64,000 bases of DNA. Source: Euryhalocaulis caribicus (lineage in GTDB: Bacteria > Pseudomonadota > Alphaproteobacteria > Caulobacterales > Maricaulaceae). The number at the start of each line of letters is the position of its first letter. The stretch's first letter is position 1. Location: positions 62,001-126,000 of the forward strand of contig NZ_ASJA01000007.1 in assembly GCF_000412185.1 (NCBI RefSeq), in the 5' to 3' direction. Under the pieces are notes generated by a model. That model worked only from the letters and a program-made list of their open reading frames with translations, was not told the DNA's origin and made no database searches. Positions 39,528 through 49,065 of this stretch are shown piece by piece. Both the position numbers and the translations under genes were made by a program.

Positions 39528-41615
39528 ATGCTGTCGGAGGGATGGATAGGCCGCGGACGAAGCTTTGCCGCAGTGCAGCGTGACCGCCTCGGGCCGCTTC
39601 GTGATCGCTTTGCCAGCGCCGGTTTCGGCGTCGATCCCTGTATTGGTCCACCGGTCTTTATGGGGCTTGGCGTTATCATTTTTATGACGCGCCCCGCGGC
39701 CCTGCCTGTGGCGATTATCATGCTTCTTATAGCTGGCGCGCTCGGCCTTCGTCTGGCGGCGCGGCGGCGGGTTGAACACCTGGTCGCCAGCTGGGCGTTG
39801 GCGCTCCTTGCATGGGGTTTGCTGGGCTGGGGCGCCGCAGCGTGGCGGGTGGATCGCGCGGCGGCTCCGGTTCTGCCGGAATATGAACGGGGCTATGACG
39901 TGGCCGGCTGGGTCAGCCGCGTCGATCCCGGCCGGCGGCCGGGCGTGGTGATCGAAGTGGCGGCGATAAGCGGCGTGGACGCCCCGCCGGAGCGCATCCG
40001 GGTGCGTACGCCGCGTCCCGCGCCGTCCCTCGGCGCCGGCGTTTCCGGGCGCATGTCACTGACCGCGCCGCCGGGGCCGGCGACGCCGGGCGGCTATGAT
40101 TTCTCGCGGCGGGCCTGGTTCGATGGCATTGGCGGGACAGGCTTCACCTATGGCCGTATGGACGCCGCCGATGTGGAAACCCGGGGCTGGCAATCCGTCA
40201 AACGCCGCGTTTCGCGAATTCGGGGGCGTCTGGCCGACCGCATTCGCGACGCCGCCCCGAGCGGGTCCGGCGCCATAATCGCCGCGCTTCTGACGGGGGA
40301 GCGCAGCGGGATCGACAATCAGGACGCCGAGGCGCTTCGCGCATCGGGGCTGGGACACTTGTTGGCGATTTCCGGCCTTCACATGGCGCTGGTGGGCGGG
40401 GGCGTCTTCTTCGTGATCAGCCTGTCGCTTGCGCTTATCCAGCCGCTGGCGCGGCGCTACGATATCCGGAAACCGGCCGCCATGGCCGCCATTGTGGCCT
40501 CGGCTGTCTATCTGGTTATTTCCGGCGCGCCCGTTTCCGCCCAGCGCGCCTTCATCATGTTGCTGGTGGCCTTTCTTGCGCTCATTTTTGACCGCCGGGC
40601 CCTGACATTGCGCAATGTCGCGGTCGCCGCCGTGATCGTCCTGTTCTTCACGCCGGAAGCCCTGCTTGAGGCTGGCTTCCAGATGTCATTTTCGGCCGCC
40701 GCGGCGCTGGTCGCGGCGTTCGATTTTGCTCGGGAGCGCGGCTCCAGCCGCAGGCTTCCCGCGCCCATCCAGTTTTTCTCGTCACTGTCGGCGACCAGCC
40801 TAGTTGCGGGCGCGGCGACCGCCGCATTCGCGGCCTTCCATTTCAATCGCTGGGCGGCCTACGGGCTGTTCGCCAATCTCGCCGCCATGCCGTTCTTCAC
40901 GCTCTGGGTTATGCCCGCGGCCGTCATCGGCTTGGCCTTGACGCCGATCGGGCTGGATGGCGTGTTCTACCGGCTGGCCGCTTCGGGAATGGATGTGGTC
41001 CTGGCCGTGGGCGGGAAAGCGGCGGAAGCGCCGCACGCGCTGGCCTTTACAGCGGCGGGGCCGGGTTGGGCGTTGGGCGTGTACTCCGCGGGTTTCATTC
41101 TGCTTGTGGGCGGACGCCGACTGGCGCGCGTCCTTGGCCTGTTGGTCATGGCCGCCGCGGGTCTGGCGTGGAGCACCGCGCCCAAACCTTTTCTCTGGAT
41201 TTCAGATCAGGGCGTTGTCGCCGTGCGGGAAGGGGATGAACTCTATGCCTCAAGCCTGCGCAGATCCCGCTATGGCGTGGACCAGTTTTCGCGACGCCTG
41301 GGACAGGATCCGGAAAAACCGGTTCACGACCTCAAAACCCGCATGAATTGCGACGCGGACGCCTGTGTCGGGCAAATCTCCGGTATGAAAATCAGCCTCA
41401 TCGAGCGCAGACGATCGCTGAAAGAGGAATGCCGGCAAGCCGATCTGGTGATTTTTGAAGAGCCCGCCGCCGCGCGCAGTGCATGGCTATGCCGGGGCGA
41501 ACTCTACGACGCGGTCCGACTGAACCGCGCCGGCGGCGTTGCATATTACCGCAAGGGTGGCGGTTATCAGATCAAAACAGCGCGGGAATCACGCTGGAAG
41601 CCGCCGAAACCCTAG
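39528..41615 (+). CDS. comEC: ComEC/Rec2 family DNA-uptake channel protein
   Basis: Polytopic membrane protein (695 residues) of the competence channel family. An N-terminal DUF4131-like region with helices at about 45-100 is followed by the Competence domain, seen in [20 protein letters not shown] near residue 270. The C-terminal 150 residues have no HxHxDH metal motif, so the nuclease-like metallo-beta-lactamase domain is absent or decayed. The first 35 residues are polar and the real start may lie further in, for example the ATG at 39660. The 3' end overlaps lexA convergently by four bases. Confidence 0.88.
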   Translation: MLSEGWIGRGRSFAAVQRDRLGPLRDRFASAGFGVDPCIGPPVFMGLGVIIFMTRPAALPVAIIMLLIAGALGLRLAARRRVEHLVASWALALLAWGLLGWGAAAWRVDRAAAPVLPEYERGYDVAGWVSRVDPGRRPGVVIEVAAISGVDAPPERIRVRTPRPAPSLGAGVSGRMSLTAPPGPATPGGYDFSRRAWFDGIGGTGFTYGRMDAADVETRGWQSVKRRVSRIRGRLADRIRDAAPSGSGAIIAALLTGERSGIDNQDAEALRASGLGHLLAISGLHMALVGGGVFFVISLSLALIQPLARRYDIRKPAAMAAIVASAVYLVISGAPVSAQRAFIMLLVAFLALIFDRRALTLRNVAVAAVIVLFFTPEALLEAGFQMSFSAAAALVAAFDFARERGSSRRLPAPIQFFSSLSATSLVAGAATAAFAAFHFNRWAAYGLFANLAAMPFFTLWVMPAAVIGLALTPIGLDGVFYRLAASGMDVVLAVGGKAAEAPHALAFTAAGPGWALGVYSAGFILLVGGRRLARVLGLLVMAAAGLAWSTAPKPFLWISDQGVVAVREGDELYASSLRRSRYGVDQFSRRLGQDPEKPVHDLKTRMNCDADACVGQISGMKISLIERRRSLKEECRQADLVIFEEPAAARSAWLCRGELYDAVRLNRAGGVAYYRKGGGYQIKTARESRWKPPKP

Positions 41616-42298
41616 TTGTAGCGGCGCAAAAGACTGACAAGCCGCCCCTGAACCCGCACCCGGTCAGGTCCGAAAATCCGCGTTTCATAGGCGGGGTTGG
41701 CCGCCTCCAGAGCGATGGAGTCGCCCTTTTTCCGCAGACGCTTGAGCGTGGCTTCCTGATCGTCGACCAGCGCAACCACGATTTCGCCCGTCTGGGCGGT
41801 GTCACAGCGCCGGATGACGGCAAAATCGCCGTTCAGAATTCCAGCCTCGACCATGGAATCGCCCTCGATTTCCAGCACGTAATGCTCGCCATCGCCCATC
41901 ATGTCCGGGGAAACGGCGATACGGTCCGTCTCGTGCTGGATCGCCTCAATCGGCGTGCCGGCGGCGATCTTGCCGAGAATCGGCACGTCAATTGATGAGG
42001 CCCCGCGGTCAATATAGGCGCCGCCGCCTTCAATCACGTTGGGTTTGAAGCCTTTTTCGCGCGCCGCCCCGGCCTCCACCGATCCGTCCGGCATGCGCAG
42101 GATTTCCAGCGCGCGGGCCCGGTGCGGCAGACGGCGGATGAATCCGCGCTCCTCCAGGGCCGTGATCAGCCGGTGAATGCCCGATTTGGAAGCGAGATCC
42201 AGCGCCTCCCGCATCTCGTCATAAGAGGGCGGCACGCCATCCCGATCGAGGCGCTCTTTGATGAAGAGCAGCAGCTCTTTCTGTTTTTTGGTCAGCAT
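41612..42298 (-). CDS. lexA: LexA repressor
   Basis: SOS repressor (228 residues). The winged-helix DNA-binding domain is residues 1-65 ([20 protein letters not shown]). The autocleavage bond is A113-G114 in [11 protein letters not shown], with catalytic Ser148 (EGDSMVEAG) and Lys186 (EATLKRL). So RecA-stimulated self-cleavage should work. It has its own LexA-controlled promoter (42334-42362) behind trpC. It should also act on the two operators at 18331-18375. Confidence 0.97.
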   Translation of the reverse strand: MLTKKQKELLLFIKERLDRDGVPPSYDEMREALDLASKSGIHRLITALEERGFIRRLPHRARALEILRMPDGSVEAGAAREKGFKPNVIEGGGAYIDRGASSIDVPILGKIAAGTPIEAIQHETDRIAVSPDMMGDGEHYVLEIEGDSMVEAGILNGDFAVIRRCDTAQTGEIVVALVDDQEATLKRLRKKGDSIALEAANPAYETRIFGPDRVRVQGRLVSLLRRYN

Positions 42299-42333
42299 GC
42301 GAACCCCAAGAACAAATCAGAAACGTCGACTAT

Positions 42334-42348
42334 GTTCTACTTGTGTTC
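42334..42348 (-). promoter_or_regulatory. LexA operator of lexA (SOS box)
   Basis: On the plus strand GTTC at 42334-42337 and GTTC at 42345-42348, spaced by seven bases. This is the alphaproteobacterial consensus and covers the -10 of the lexA promoter, so lexA is autoregulated. A further GAAC pair at 42301-42313 has five-base spacing and does not fit. Confidence 0.9.
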
Positions 42349-42362
42349 TTTTTGGGGGTCAA
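42334..42362 (-). promoter_or_regulatory. lexA promoter
   Basis: On the minus strand TTGACC (42357-42362), 17 bases, TAGAAC (42334-42339): a good housekeeping promoter 36 bases before the lexA ATG. The -10 lies inside the LexA operator. Confidence 0.7.
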
Positions 42363-42375
42363 GTGCTTGAACCGA

Positions 42376-43161
42376 CTAGGCGAGGAGGGCGCATGTCGCG
42401 CTTTCCACATTCTCTTGCCGCATCAGGTGTTCCCCGATCAGGAACCCGCGCGCGCCGGCGGTCCAGAGACGCTGTATATCACCGCGGTCTCGAATGCCGC
42501 TTTCGCCCACGAGGAAGGAATCGGGGGGCGCTTGCGAGGCCAGTGATTCGGTCGTTGCCAGATCGGTCGTGAAGGTTTTCAGGTCGCGATTATTGATGCC
42601 GAGCAGGGGGCTGGAAAGCGTCAGGGCGCGGTCAAATTCGGCCTGATCATGAATCTCGACCAGCGCGTCCATTTTCCATCGCCTGGCTTCGGCGATGAGG
42701 TCGGCGGCGAGGGCATCATCCACCGCGGCGAGAATGACCAGGATGCAATCAGCCCCCAGCGCGCGGGATTCCGCGACCTGCCACGGATCAAACAGGAAGT
42801 CCTTGCGTAACGCAGGAAGCGGCGATTCCGCTCTGACGGCCATAAGATAGGAGTCATCGCCCTGAAAGCTCGGCCCGTCGGTCAGAACGGAAAGGCAGGC
42901 CGCGCCGCCTGATTCATAGGCGCGCGCCAGTGCAGGCGGGTCGAAATCGGCGCGAATCAACCCTGCGGACGGGCTGGCTTTCTTGATTTCACAGATCAGG
43001 GCGGGCGTTCCGCTTTGTGCTTTCTCGCGCAGCGCGCTTTCAAAGCCCCGCGGCTGAGAGGCGGTTTTGGCGCGCGATTCGAGTTCGCTTGCCGAAATCG
43101 CCGCTTTGCGCGCCGCGATTTCTTCCAGCTTATAGGCCTTGATCCGCTCCAGCGCGTTCAT
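42376..43161 (-). CDS. trpC: Indole-3-glycerol phosphate synthase
   Basis: Fourth step of tryptophan synthesis (261 residues, monofunctional TIM barrel). [19 protein letters not shown], near residue 53, carries the catalytic lysine; [20 protein letters not shown], the ILAAVDD block, and [10 protein letters not shown] follow. It overlaps trpD by four bases. It is followed directly by lexA; moaC and moeA, which often stand here in alphaproteobacteria, are absent. Confidence 0.95.
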   Translation of the reverse strand: MNALERIKAYKLEEIAARKAAISASELESRAKTASQPRGFESALREKAQSGTPALICEIKKASPSAGLIRADFDPPALARAYESGGAACLSVLTDGPSFQGDDSYLMAVRAESPLPALRKDFLFDPWQVAESRALGADCILVILAAVDDALAADLIAEARRWKMDALVEIHDQAEFDRALTLSSPLLGINNRDLKTFTTDLATTESLASQAPPDSFLVGESGIRDRGDIQRLWTAGARGFLIGEHLMRQENVESATCALLA

Positions 43162-44171
43162 GAGTTGGATATCGCAATCAGGGAATCCAGAGCGCCGCGC
43201 GCCTTGCCCTCGTCAATGGAGGCGAACGCCATCTCCACGCCGTCGGTCAGATTGTCCGCGATTTCCGCGATAACCAGCGCCGCGCCCGCATTCAGCGCCG
43301 CAATATCGCGATAGGCGGAGCGTTCCCCGGCCAGCAGCGATTCAATCGCCCGCGCATTGTGCACCGGGTCGCCGCCCTGCAGGGCGTCAGGCAGGGAGCG
43401 CTTCAGTCCGGCGGCTTCCGGGGTCACTTCGAAATGCCGGATCTGGCCGTCTTTCAGCTCCGCCACGCGCGTTGTGGAGGTCGTGGTCAGCTCATCCATT
43501 CCGTCCGCGCCATGCACCACCCAGACGCGGGTGGAGCCGGTGCGGCGAAGCGCATCGGCAATCGGCTCCAGCCATTTGGCGTCATAAACGCCCAGAAGCT
43601 GCCGCTTCGCGCCCGCGGGATTGCTCAGCGGGCCCAGCAGGTTGAAAAGCGTGCGCAGGCTCAGCGAACGGCGTACCGGAGCGGCGTGTTTCAGCGCGGA
43701 ATGATGGGTCGGCGCATAGAGAAACCCGACATTCGCCTCGTCTATACAGCGGCCGACGACGGCGTGATCGGTCTCTATATTGACGCCCAGCTCAGCCAGA
43801 ACCTGTGAGGAACCGCTTTTGGAGGACACCGCGCGGTTGCCATGCTTGGCCACCCGCGCCCCGGCGCCGGCGGCAATCAGCGCCGCCGCGGTCGAGATAT
43901 TGAAGCTGCCCGCCGCATCGCCGCCCGTTCCGCAGGTATCGATGATGTCGTGCGGAGTCTCGATGCGCGTTGCGCGGGACCGCAACACACGCACCCCGGC
44001 CTCGATCTCGTCGACAGTCGCATCCAGAATTCGCAACCCCATGAGGAAAGCGGCGATCTGGGCGTGGTCAGCCGCGCCATCCATGATTTCGCCCAGCGCG
44101 GCCTCGACATCCTCCGCGGGCGCGCGCCGCCGGTCGGCATAGAGGCCAATGCATCTTTGAACCGCGCTCAT
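43158..44171 (-). CDS. trpD: Anthranilate phosphoribosyltransferase
   Basis: Joins anthranilate to PRPP (337 residues). The PRPP loop [17 protein letters not shown] is at residue 77, [20 protein letters not shown] follows, and [18 protein letters not shown] is in the second half, all typical. Overlaps of four bases at both ends with trpG and trpC indicate coupled translation. Confidence 0.96.
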   Translation of the reverse strand: MSAVQRCIGLYADRRRAPAEDVEAALGEIMDGAADHAQIAAFLMGLRILDATVDEIEAGVRVLRSRATRIETPHDIIDTCGTGGDAAGSFNISTAAALIAAGAGARVAKHGNRAVSSKSGSSQVLAELGVNIETDHAVVGRCIDEANVGFLYAPTHHSALKHAAPVRRSLSLRTLFNLLGPLSNPAGAKRQLLGVYDAKWLEPIADALRRTGSTRVWVVHGADGMDELTTTSTTRVAELKDGQIRHFEVTPEAAGLKRSLPDALQGGDPVHNARAIESLLAGERSAYRDIAALNAGAALVIAEIADNLTDGVEMAFASIDEGKARGALDSLIAISNS

Positions 44172-44752
44172 GCCGCCGCCTTTGCCTGGCTGAGGTTCAG
44201 GAAATTCCGTAACAGGTCATGCCCGTGCTGCGTGGCGATGGATTCCGGATGGAATTGCACGCCATGGACGGGGCGGGTCGCGTGGCGAAACCCCATGATT
44301 TCCCCGTCTTCGGTATCGGCGTTGATAATCAGCGCTTCCGGAAGGCTGTCCCGCTCCACCGCCAGGCTGTGATAACGCGTGGCCGTGAAGGGGCGGGGCA
44401 GGCCGTCGAAAACGCCGGTGCCGTCATGCCGGATCGTGCTGGTCTTGCCATGCATGATGGTCTTGGCCTGCACCACCTTGCCGCCAAAGGCCTGCCCGAT
44501 GGCCTGATGGCCCAGACAGACGCCCAGTATCGGCAGGGTTACCGGGGCGGAGCGGATCAGGTCCAGACAGATGCCGGCCTGGTCAGGACTGCATGGTCCC
44601 GGAGACAGAAGAATCGCCTGAGGCTTCATGGCCAGCGCTTCGGAGGCGGTCAGCGCGTCATTACGGCGGACCTCCACGTCCGCGCCCAGCTCCAGCGCAT
44701 AATGGACGAGGTTGTAGGTGAAGCTGTCATAGTTATCGATCATCAGCAGCAT
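44168..44752 (-). CDS. trpG: Anthranilate synthase component II (glutamine amidotransferase)
   Basis: Supplies ammonia from glutamine to TrpE (194 residues). The class I amidotransferase nucleophile is in [15 protein letters not shown] near residue 80, and the His/Glu pair in [13 protein letters not shown] near 172. It begins [19 protein letters not shown], the usual start. It lies four bases after trpE. Confidence 0.96.
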   Translation of the reverse strand: MLLMIDNYDSFTYNLVHYALELGADVEVRRNDALTASEALAMKPQAILLSPGPCSPDQAGICLDLIRSAPVTLPILGVCLGHQAIGQAFGGKVVQAKTIMHGKTSTIRHDGTGVFDGLPRPFTATRYHSLAVERDSLPEALIINADTEDGEIMGFRHATRPVHGVQFHPESIATQHGHDLLRNFLNLSQAKAAA

Positions 44753-44756
44753 GGCG

Positions 44757-46244
44757 TCACTCGTCCGAAAAGCGTTGCGCTTCCGCGGCGGCGCGGAACA
44801 GGGCGGCGGATTTATGCACGGTCTCCATGCGCTCTGTCTCCGGGTCGCTGTCGATCACCACGCCTCCGCCGGCGCGCACGTGCAGCTTGCCGTCTTTTAC
44901 CACGCCCGTCCGCAGGGCGATGCAGGTATCCAGTCCGCCGTCAGCCGCAAAATACCCGACAGCGCCGGCATATACGCCGCGTTCTTCATCTTCCAGTTCA
45001 TCAATGATTTCCATGGCGCGGATCTTTGGCGCCCCTGTCACCGTGCCAGCCGGAAAGCCTGAAAGCAGGGCGTCGATGGAATCCTTGCCCTTGGCCAGAT
45101 CGCCCTGAACGGTCGAGACAATATGCATGACGTGGCTGTAGCGCTCGATCGCGAATTTCTCGATCACTTCCACTTCGCCGGCCTCCGAAACGCGTCCGAC
45201 ATCGTTGCGGCCGAGATCCAGCAGCATCAGATGCTCGGCGCGCTCCTTTTCATCGGCCAGCAATTCCTCTGCATGGCGCTGATCCTCCCCCGGCGTGGCG
45301 CCGCGCGGACGGGTTCCGGCGATGGGCCGGATCGTGACCTTGTCGTTGCGCACCCGGACAAGGATTTCCGGGCTGGAGCCGACCACCGAAAAATCGCCAA
45401 AGCGCAAATGAAAGAGGAACGGCGAGGGGTTGAGACGGCGTAGCGCCCGGTACAGGGCGAAGCTGTCATGCGGGAAGGGGGCCTCAAAACGCTGTGAAGG
45501 GACAATCTGGAACGCGTCCCCCGCCTTGATATAACGCTGGGCTTCGCCAACGATTTCACGATACCGCGCCTCAGAAGTGCTGCTTTCAGGCGTCACCTCG
45601 ACCGGGGTGAAAGCCTGCTTCGCGCGGTCTGGCGGCGTGTTTTTCAAGGCTTCCGCCGCGTCTTCCAGACGCGCCCGGGCCTCATCCAGAGCCTTGTCGG
45701 ACTTGCCCTCCGGCCCCGTCGTGGTGGCCAGGGTAATCTCATGCGCCACATTATCGAATATCGCCACAACCGATGGCCGGATCAGAATAGCGTCCGGCAC
45801 ATCTAGGGCGCGGTTATTTGTCCGGGGCAGGTTTTCCGCCTCGCGCGCCAGCGCATAACCCAGATACCCGAACAGCCCGGTCGCCATGGGCGGCATTCCC
45901 TCGGGCAACTCGACCCGGGTCTCCGCAACCAGACGCCGGAGCGAATCTAGCGGGCCATCCTCCTGACGCGCCTCCGGGCCGCCATTACGGCTGATGAAGG
46001 CTGTGCGGTCGCGGACCGTCCAGACAAGGTCCGGCGCAAATCCGATTGCGGAATAGCGTCCGCGCCAGTCGCCGCCTTCTACCGACTCCAGCAGAAAGGA
46101 CATGCCCTCGCGCCCCGCCAGCTTCAGATAGGTGGAAACCGGCGTTTCCAGATCGTCGACAATATGGGCGTGGACAAGCTGCCGCTTTCCGGCGGCGTGG
46201 CGTTCGCGGAACGCCGCCGGATCAGTCGCCAGCCGGAGCGTCAT
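44757..46244 (-). CDS. trpE: Anthranilate synthase component I
   Basis: Converts chorismate to anthranilate (495 residues). The chorismate-binding block spans about residues 225-480 with [40 protein letters not shown] and [20 protein letters not shown]. The N-terminal [18 protein letters not shown] carries the Ser residue of the tryptophan feedback site. Since its start overlaps the ppiD-like gene there is no room for a trp leader peptide, so control is probably by feedback inhibition. Confidence 0.96.
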   Translation of the reverse strand: MTLRLATDPAAFRERHAAGKRQLVHAHIVDDLETPVSTYLKLAGREGMSFLLESVEGGDWRGRYSAIGFAPDLVWTVRDRTAFISRNGGPEARQEDGPLDSLRRLVAETRVELPEGMPPMATGLFGYLGYALAREAENLPRTNNRALDVPDAILIRPSVVAIFDNVAHEITLATTTGPEGKSDKALDEARARLEDAAEALKNTPPDRAKQAFTPVEVTPESSTSEARYREIVGEAQRYIKAGDAFQIVPSQRFEAPFPHDSFALYRALRRLNPSPFLFHLRFGDFSVVGSSPEILVRVRNDKVTIRPIAGTRPRGATPGEDQRHAEELLADEKERAEHLMLLDLGRNDVGRVSEAGEVEVIEKFAIERYSHVMHIVSTVQGDLAKGKDSIDALLSGFPAGTVTGAPKIRAMEIIDELEDEERGVYAGAVGYFAADGGLDTCIALRTGVVKDGKLHVRAGGGVVIDSDPETERMETVHKSAALFRAAAEAQRFSDE

Positions 46245-48124
46245 TGCGGAACGTCGTCGCCAAGCGCGAAGGCGATCTGGTCCGGATAGGTTTTCACTTC
46301 ATATTGCTGCTGCAGCGCCAGCTGGAATTGCGTCAGAAGGTCCTGCGCCACTTCATTGGCCATTTCTTCGCGCGACGGGCTTTCCGCGCCCGGATCCACA
46401 CTGATCTCACGCAGCGCCGCAACGGCCTGACCGCCTTGTGCGGACGGGGCGGTAACCACTTCGCCGGGGGCTGCCTCAAACAGCGCGCCGACGAGCCGCG
46501 GGCCCGCCGCGCCGGCCGTCTGACCACGTGTGACCGTTACCGATTCCACGCTGGCGCCCGCGCCGATATCGGCGGCAATGTCGGAAAAAGCCTCGCCGTT
46601 TTCGGCTCTCTCAGCGGCTTCACTGGCCACGGCTTCCATATTTTCCTGCAGCTGTTGCGACCGCCAGACCTGCTCGGCGGCGGGGCGCGCCTCAGCCAGC
46701 GAGACAAGCTCCTCTGCATTGACCCGGTCCACCCGCACCACGGCAAACCCCTGATCGCCCAGGTCCTCCAGCGCGCTGGTTTCGCCCTCCTGCATCTGGA
46801 AAGCCAGTTCCAGCACTTGCGGGGCCGCCATGAGCTTGGCGAAGGTTTCGCCTTCCGCGCCCCGGCCTTGCCGTGTCACGGGGAGGTAGGACATGGCCAC
46901 GATCTCCGCTTCCGTGGCGGCGTCCTCGATGGGAGCGCCGGCGCCGCGCGCATCCTCGAAGGCGCTGATTGCGTCATACATGTTTTCGATGGCCGTATCG
47001 GCGGCCAGTTCGCTCCGCAATTCGTCGCGAACGTCCTCTATGGCCGGGGTTTCGGCGTCCACGGCGGCGGTGACATCAACCACAGACCAGCCAAAACGCC
47101 CCTCCACTACGCGCGCAGGGTCTTCGGCGGACATGGCAAACAGGGCGTCCGCAATTTCGCTGTCGACAATATCGTCCGCGCTTGCCGCTTCGGCCTGAAC
47201 CAGATCCGCCTCGACGGAATCCGCAACCGCCTCGGCGGTTTCTCCGTCATTGATGCGCGCAGCCACGGCGTTGGCCTCTTCCTCGCCCGGCAGCTGGATT
47301 TGGACATAGCTGCGGGTGGCGGCTTCGGCGAAGGAATCCTTTCGGAATTCGTAGAGTTCCTCGATCTGCTCCTCCGTCACGTCCACGGTCTGTTCAAAGT
47401 CGGACGGCGAAAGCCAGGCAACGGTCACCGCGCGGCGTTCCGGTTGCGTGAATGCAGATTGATTGGAGTCGATGATGTCCTGAAGCTGCGCATCCGTCGG
47501 ATCACCGATTTCTTCCGCAAGGGAGGGTGCAAGGACCAGAACATCGGCGCGCCGGGATTCCCCGGCAAAGGCCTGACGCCGTTCCGCAAAGCTGGCCGGC
47601 GCGCTTTCCCCGGCGGTAACGGCGCGGATCAGCTGTTGGCGGATGATGTCGCCGCGCACCGCGTTCTCGAACTGGCGTTCGGACATTTGCAGTTGCGCCA
47701 GCTGGGAACGGTACTGGTCGCGATTGAATTCGTTCCGAACCGGATCCCGGAAGGCTTCGATGCTCTGTATTTCCTCATACAGCGCGCGATCGGACGCGCC
47801 GAGGCCGAAATTGCCCGCCTGGGCGTCCAGTGACGCCATTGTGATCATCTCGCTGAGAATCTGGCGATCCAGCCCCGCGTCGCGGGCGTCCTGCGCGGTG
47901 AAGCGACCTTCATTCTGGCGGGCGATGGTCTGGACTCGGCGATTGAACTCGTCAGAAAATTCCTGCGCCGTCACCTTTTCGGGGCCGACAACCGCGACAG
48001 CATCGCGGGGACCGCCGCGGAACATGTCATTAACGCCCCAGATGGCGAAGCTGAGGGCAAGAACGACAATAATGGGCGCGGCCCATTTCGATTTCGCGGC
48101 GTTGCGCAGACCAGCAAGCATCAA
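46241..48124 (-). CDS. SurA/PpiD-type peptidylprolyl isomerase
   Basis: A membrane-anchored periplasmic foldase (627 residues). One N-terminal helix (KWAAPIIVVLALSFAIWGVN) is followed by a SurA-N-like chaperone region, a parvulin-type PPIC domain at about 260-390 and a second, weaker repeat to the C-terminus. The whole soluble part is very acidic. The layout is that of PpiD, which assists exported proteins near the Sec channel. It is the first gene of the ppiD-trpE-G-D-C run, overlapping trpE by four bases, and is transcribed away from tpiA. Confidence 0.88.
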   Translation of the reverse strand: MMLAGLRNAAKSKWAAPIIVVLALSFAIWGVNDMFRGGPRDAVAVVGPEKVTAQEFSDEFNRRVQTIARQNEGRFTAQDARDAGLDRQILSEMITMASLDAQAGNFGLGASDRALYEEIQSIEAFRDPVRNEFNRDQYRSQLAQLQMSERQFENAVRGDIIRQQLIRAVTAGESAPASFAERRQAFAGESRRADVLVLAPSLAEEIGDPTDAQLQDIIDSNQSAFTQPERRAVTVAWLSPSDFEQTVDVTEEQIEELYEFRKDSFAEAATRSYVQIQLPGEEEANAVAARINDGETAEAVADSVEADLVQAEAASADDIVDSEIADALFAMSAEDPARVVEGRFGWSVVDVTAAVDAETPAIEDVRDELRSELAADTAIENMYDAISAFEDARGAGAPIEDAATEAEIVAMSYLPVTRQGRGAEGETFAKLMAAPQVLELAFQMQEGETSALEDLGDQGFAVVRVDRVNAEELVSLAEARPAAEQVWRSQQLQENMEAVASEAAERAENGEAFSDIAADIGAGASVESVTVTRGQTAGAAGPRLVGALFEAAPGEVVTAPSAQGGQAVAALREISVDPGAESPSREEMANEVAQDLLTQFQLALQQQYEVKTYPDQIAFALGDDVPQ

Positions 48125-48154
48125 TCATCCATTCGATTGCAGTTGAAGCGGCGA

Positions 48155-48183
48155 AATCTAGAGAGCGCGGCTCCACGGGGCAA
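48155..48183 (-). promoter_or_regulatory. Probable promoter of the ppiD-trp operon
   Basis: Minus-strand TTGCCC (48178-48183), 17 bases, TAGATT (48155-48160), about 30 bases before the ATG of the foldase gene. It lies in the 124-base divergent gap shared with tpiA. For tpiA only a poor candidate is seen (TTGCCG 48194-48199, TAGGCG 48217-48222). Confidence 0.45.
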
Positions 48184-48248
48184 GCCGCGCATATTGCCGG
48201 ACGCATATGGCGCTGCTAGGCGTTCTCCGAAACAGACGAGGAACAACC

Positions 48249-49001
48249 ATGACGCGAACGCCCCTGATCGCAGGGAACTGGAAAATGAATGGCCTTCAGC
48301 CTGCGCTGGAAGAGGCAAAAGCCATTGCGCAAGCCGCCGACAGCCAGGACGGGGCCGAAGTGCTGCTGTGTCCGCCTGCGACCCTGCTGACCGATCTGGC
48401 GCGCACCCTTTCGGGCAGCCGCGTGAAAACCGGCGGTCAGGATTGCCATGCCGAGGAATCCGGCGCCCATACAGGCGATGTCAGCGCGGAAATGCTGGCC
48501 GGGGCCGGGGCGGATTATGTCATCGTGGGCCATTCGGAACGCCGCGCAGATCATGGCGAGGACGACCTGACCGTGAAGGCGAAAGCCAAGGCTGCGCGCC
48601 GCGCGGGCCTCACGCCGATCATCTGCGTGGGGGAGAAGGAAGCCGAGCGCGCGAAGGGCGTGCATCTGGACGTTATCGAAATGCAGCTGGATGGCTCCAC
48701 GCCCAAGAATCTGGCTGGCGACGAAGTGGTCATCGCCTATGAGCCTGTCTGGGCCATCGGCACGGGCCGCACCGCGGAGCCGCAAGACATCGCCGAGATG
48801 CACGAATTCATCCGCACCCGCCTGCGGCACATCATGGGCGAAGAGGCGGAGGGGGTGCGGATTCTCTATGGCGGCTCGGTGAAGCCCGGGAATGCGGCGG
48901 AGATTCTCGGCATCGACAATGTCGACGGCGCCCTTGTCGGCGGCGCGAGCCTGAAAGCAGCAGATTTCGGCCCGATCATCGCGAGTGCGCAATCGGAATA
49001 A
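48249..49001 (+). CDS. tpiA: Triosephosphate isomerase
   Basis: Interconverts the two triose phosphates (250 residues). AGNWKMNG with the catalytic lysine K12, IVGHSERR with the catalytic histidine, and YEPVWAIGTGRTA with the catalytic glutamate are all intact, and the phosphate loop ILYGGSVKPGNAAEIL is near the C-terminus. The ATG at 48249 is chosen because homology starts there. Confidence 0.97.
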   Translation: MTRTPLIAGNWKMNGLQPALEEAKAIAQAADSQDGAEVLLCPPATLLTDLARTLSGSRVKTGGQDCHAEESGAHTGDVSAEMLAGAGADYVIVGHSERRADHGEDDLTVKAKAKAARRAGLTPIICVGEKEAERAKGVHLDVIEMQLDGSTPKNLAGDEVVIAYEPVWAIGTGRTAEPQDIAEMHEFIRTRLRHIMGEEAEGVRILYGGSVKPGNAAEILGIDNVDGALVGGASLKAADFGPIIASAQSE

Positions 49002-49026
49002 GCGCCTGTAAAGACTTCTCGGTTTT

Positions 49027-49057
49027 AATCGGGCCAGAGACAGGAACCGGCCCGATT
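49027..49057. repeat. Perfect 9-bp inverted repeat upstream of the receiver gene
   Basis: AATCGGGCC (49027-49035) and GGCCCGATT (49049-49057) pair perfectly around a 13-base loop, ending eight bases before the next ATG. No T-run follows on the plus strand and only A follows on the minus strand, so an intrinsic terminator is unlikely. It would fold in the RNA next to the ribosome site, or could be an operator. Confidence 0.6.
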
Positions 49058-49065
49058 AGGATTGC

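Noticed and set aside
42301-42313. GAAC...GAAC pair near the lexA start as a second LexA operator
   Set aside because: Spacing is five bases, not seven, unlike the three good sites in this window.
48194-48222. tpiA promoter TTGCCG-N17-TAGGCG
   Set aside because: The -10 is poor; kept only as a remark in the ppiD-trp promoter entry.
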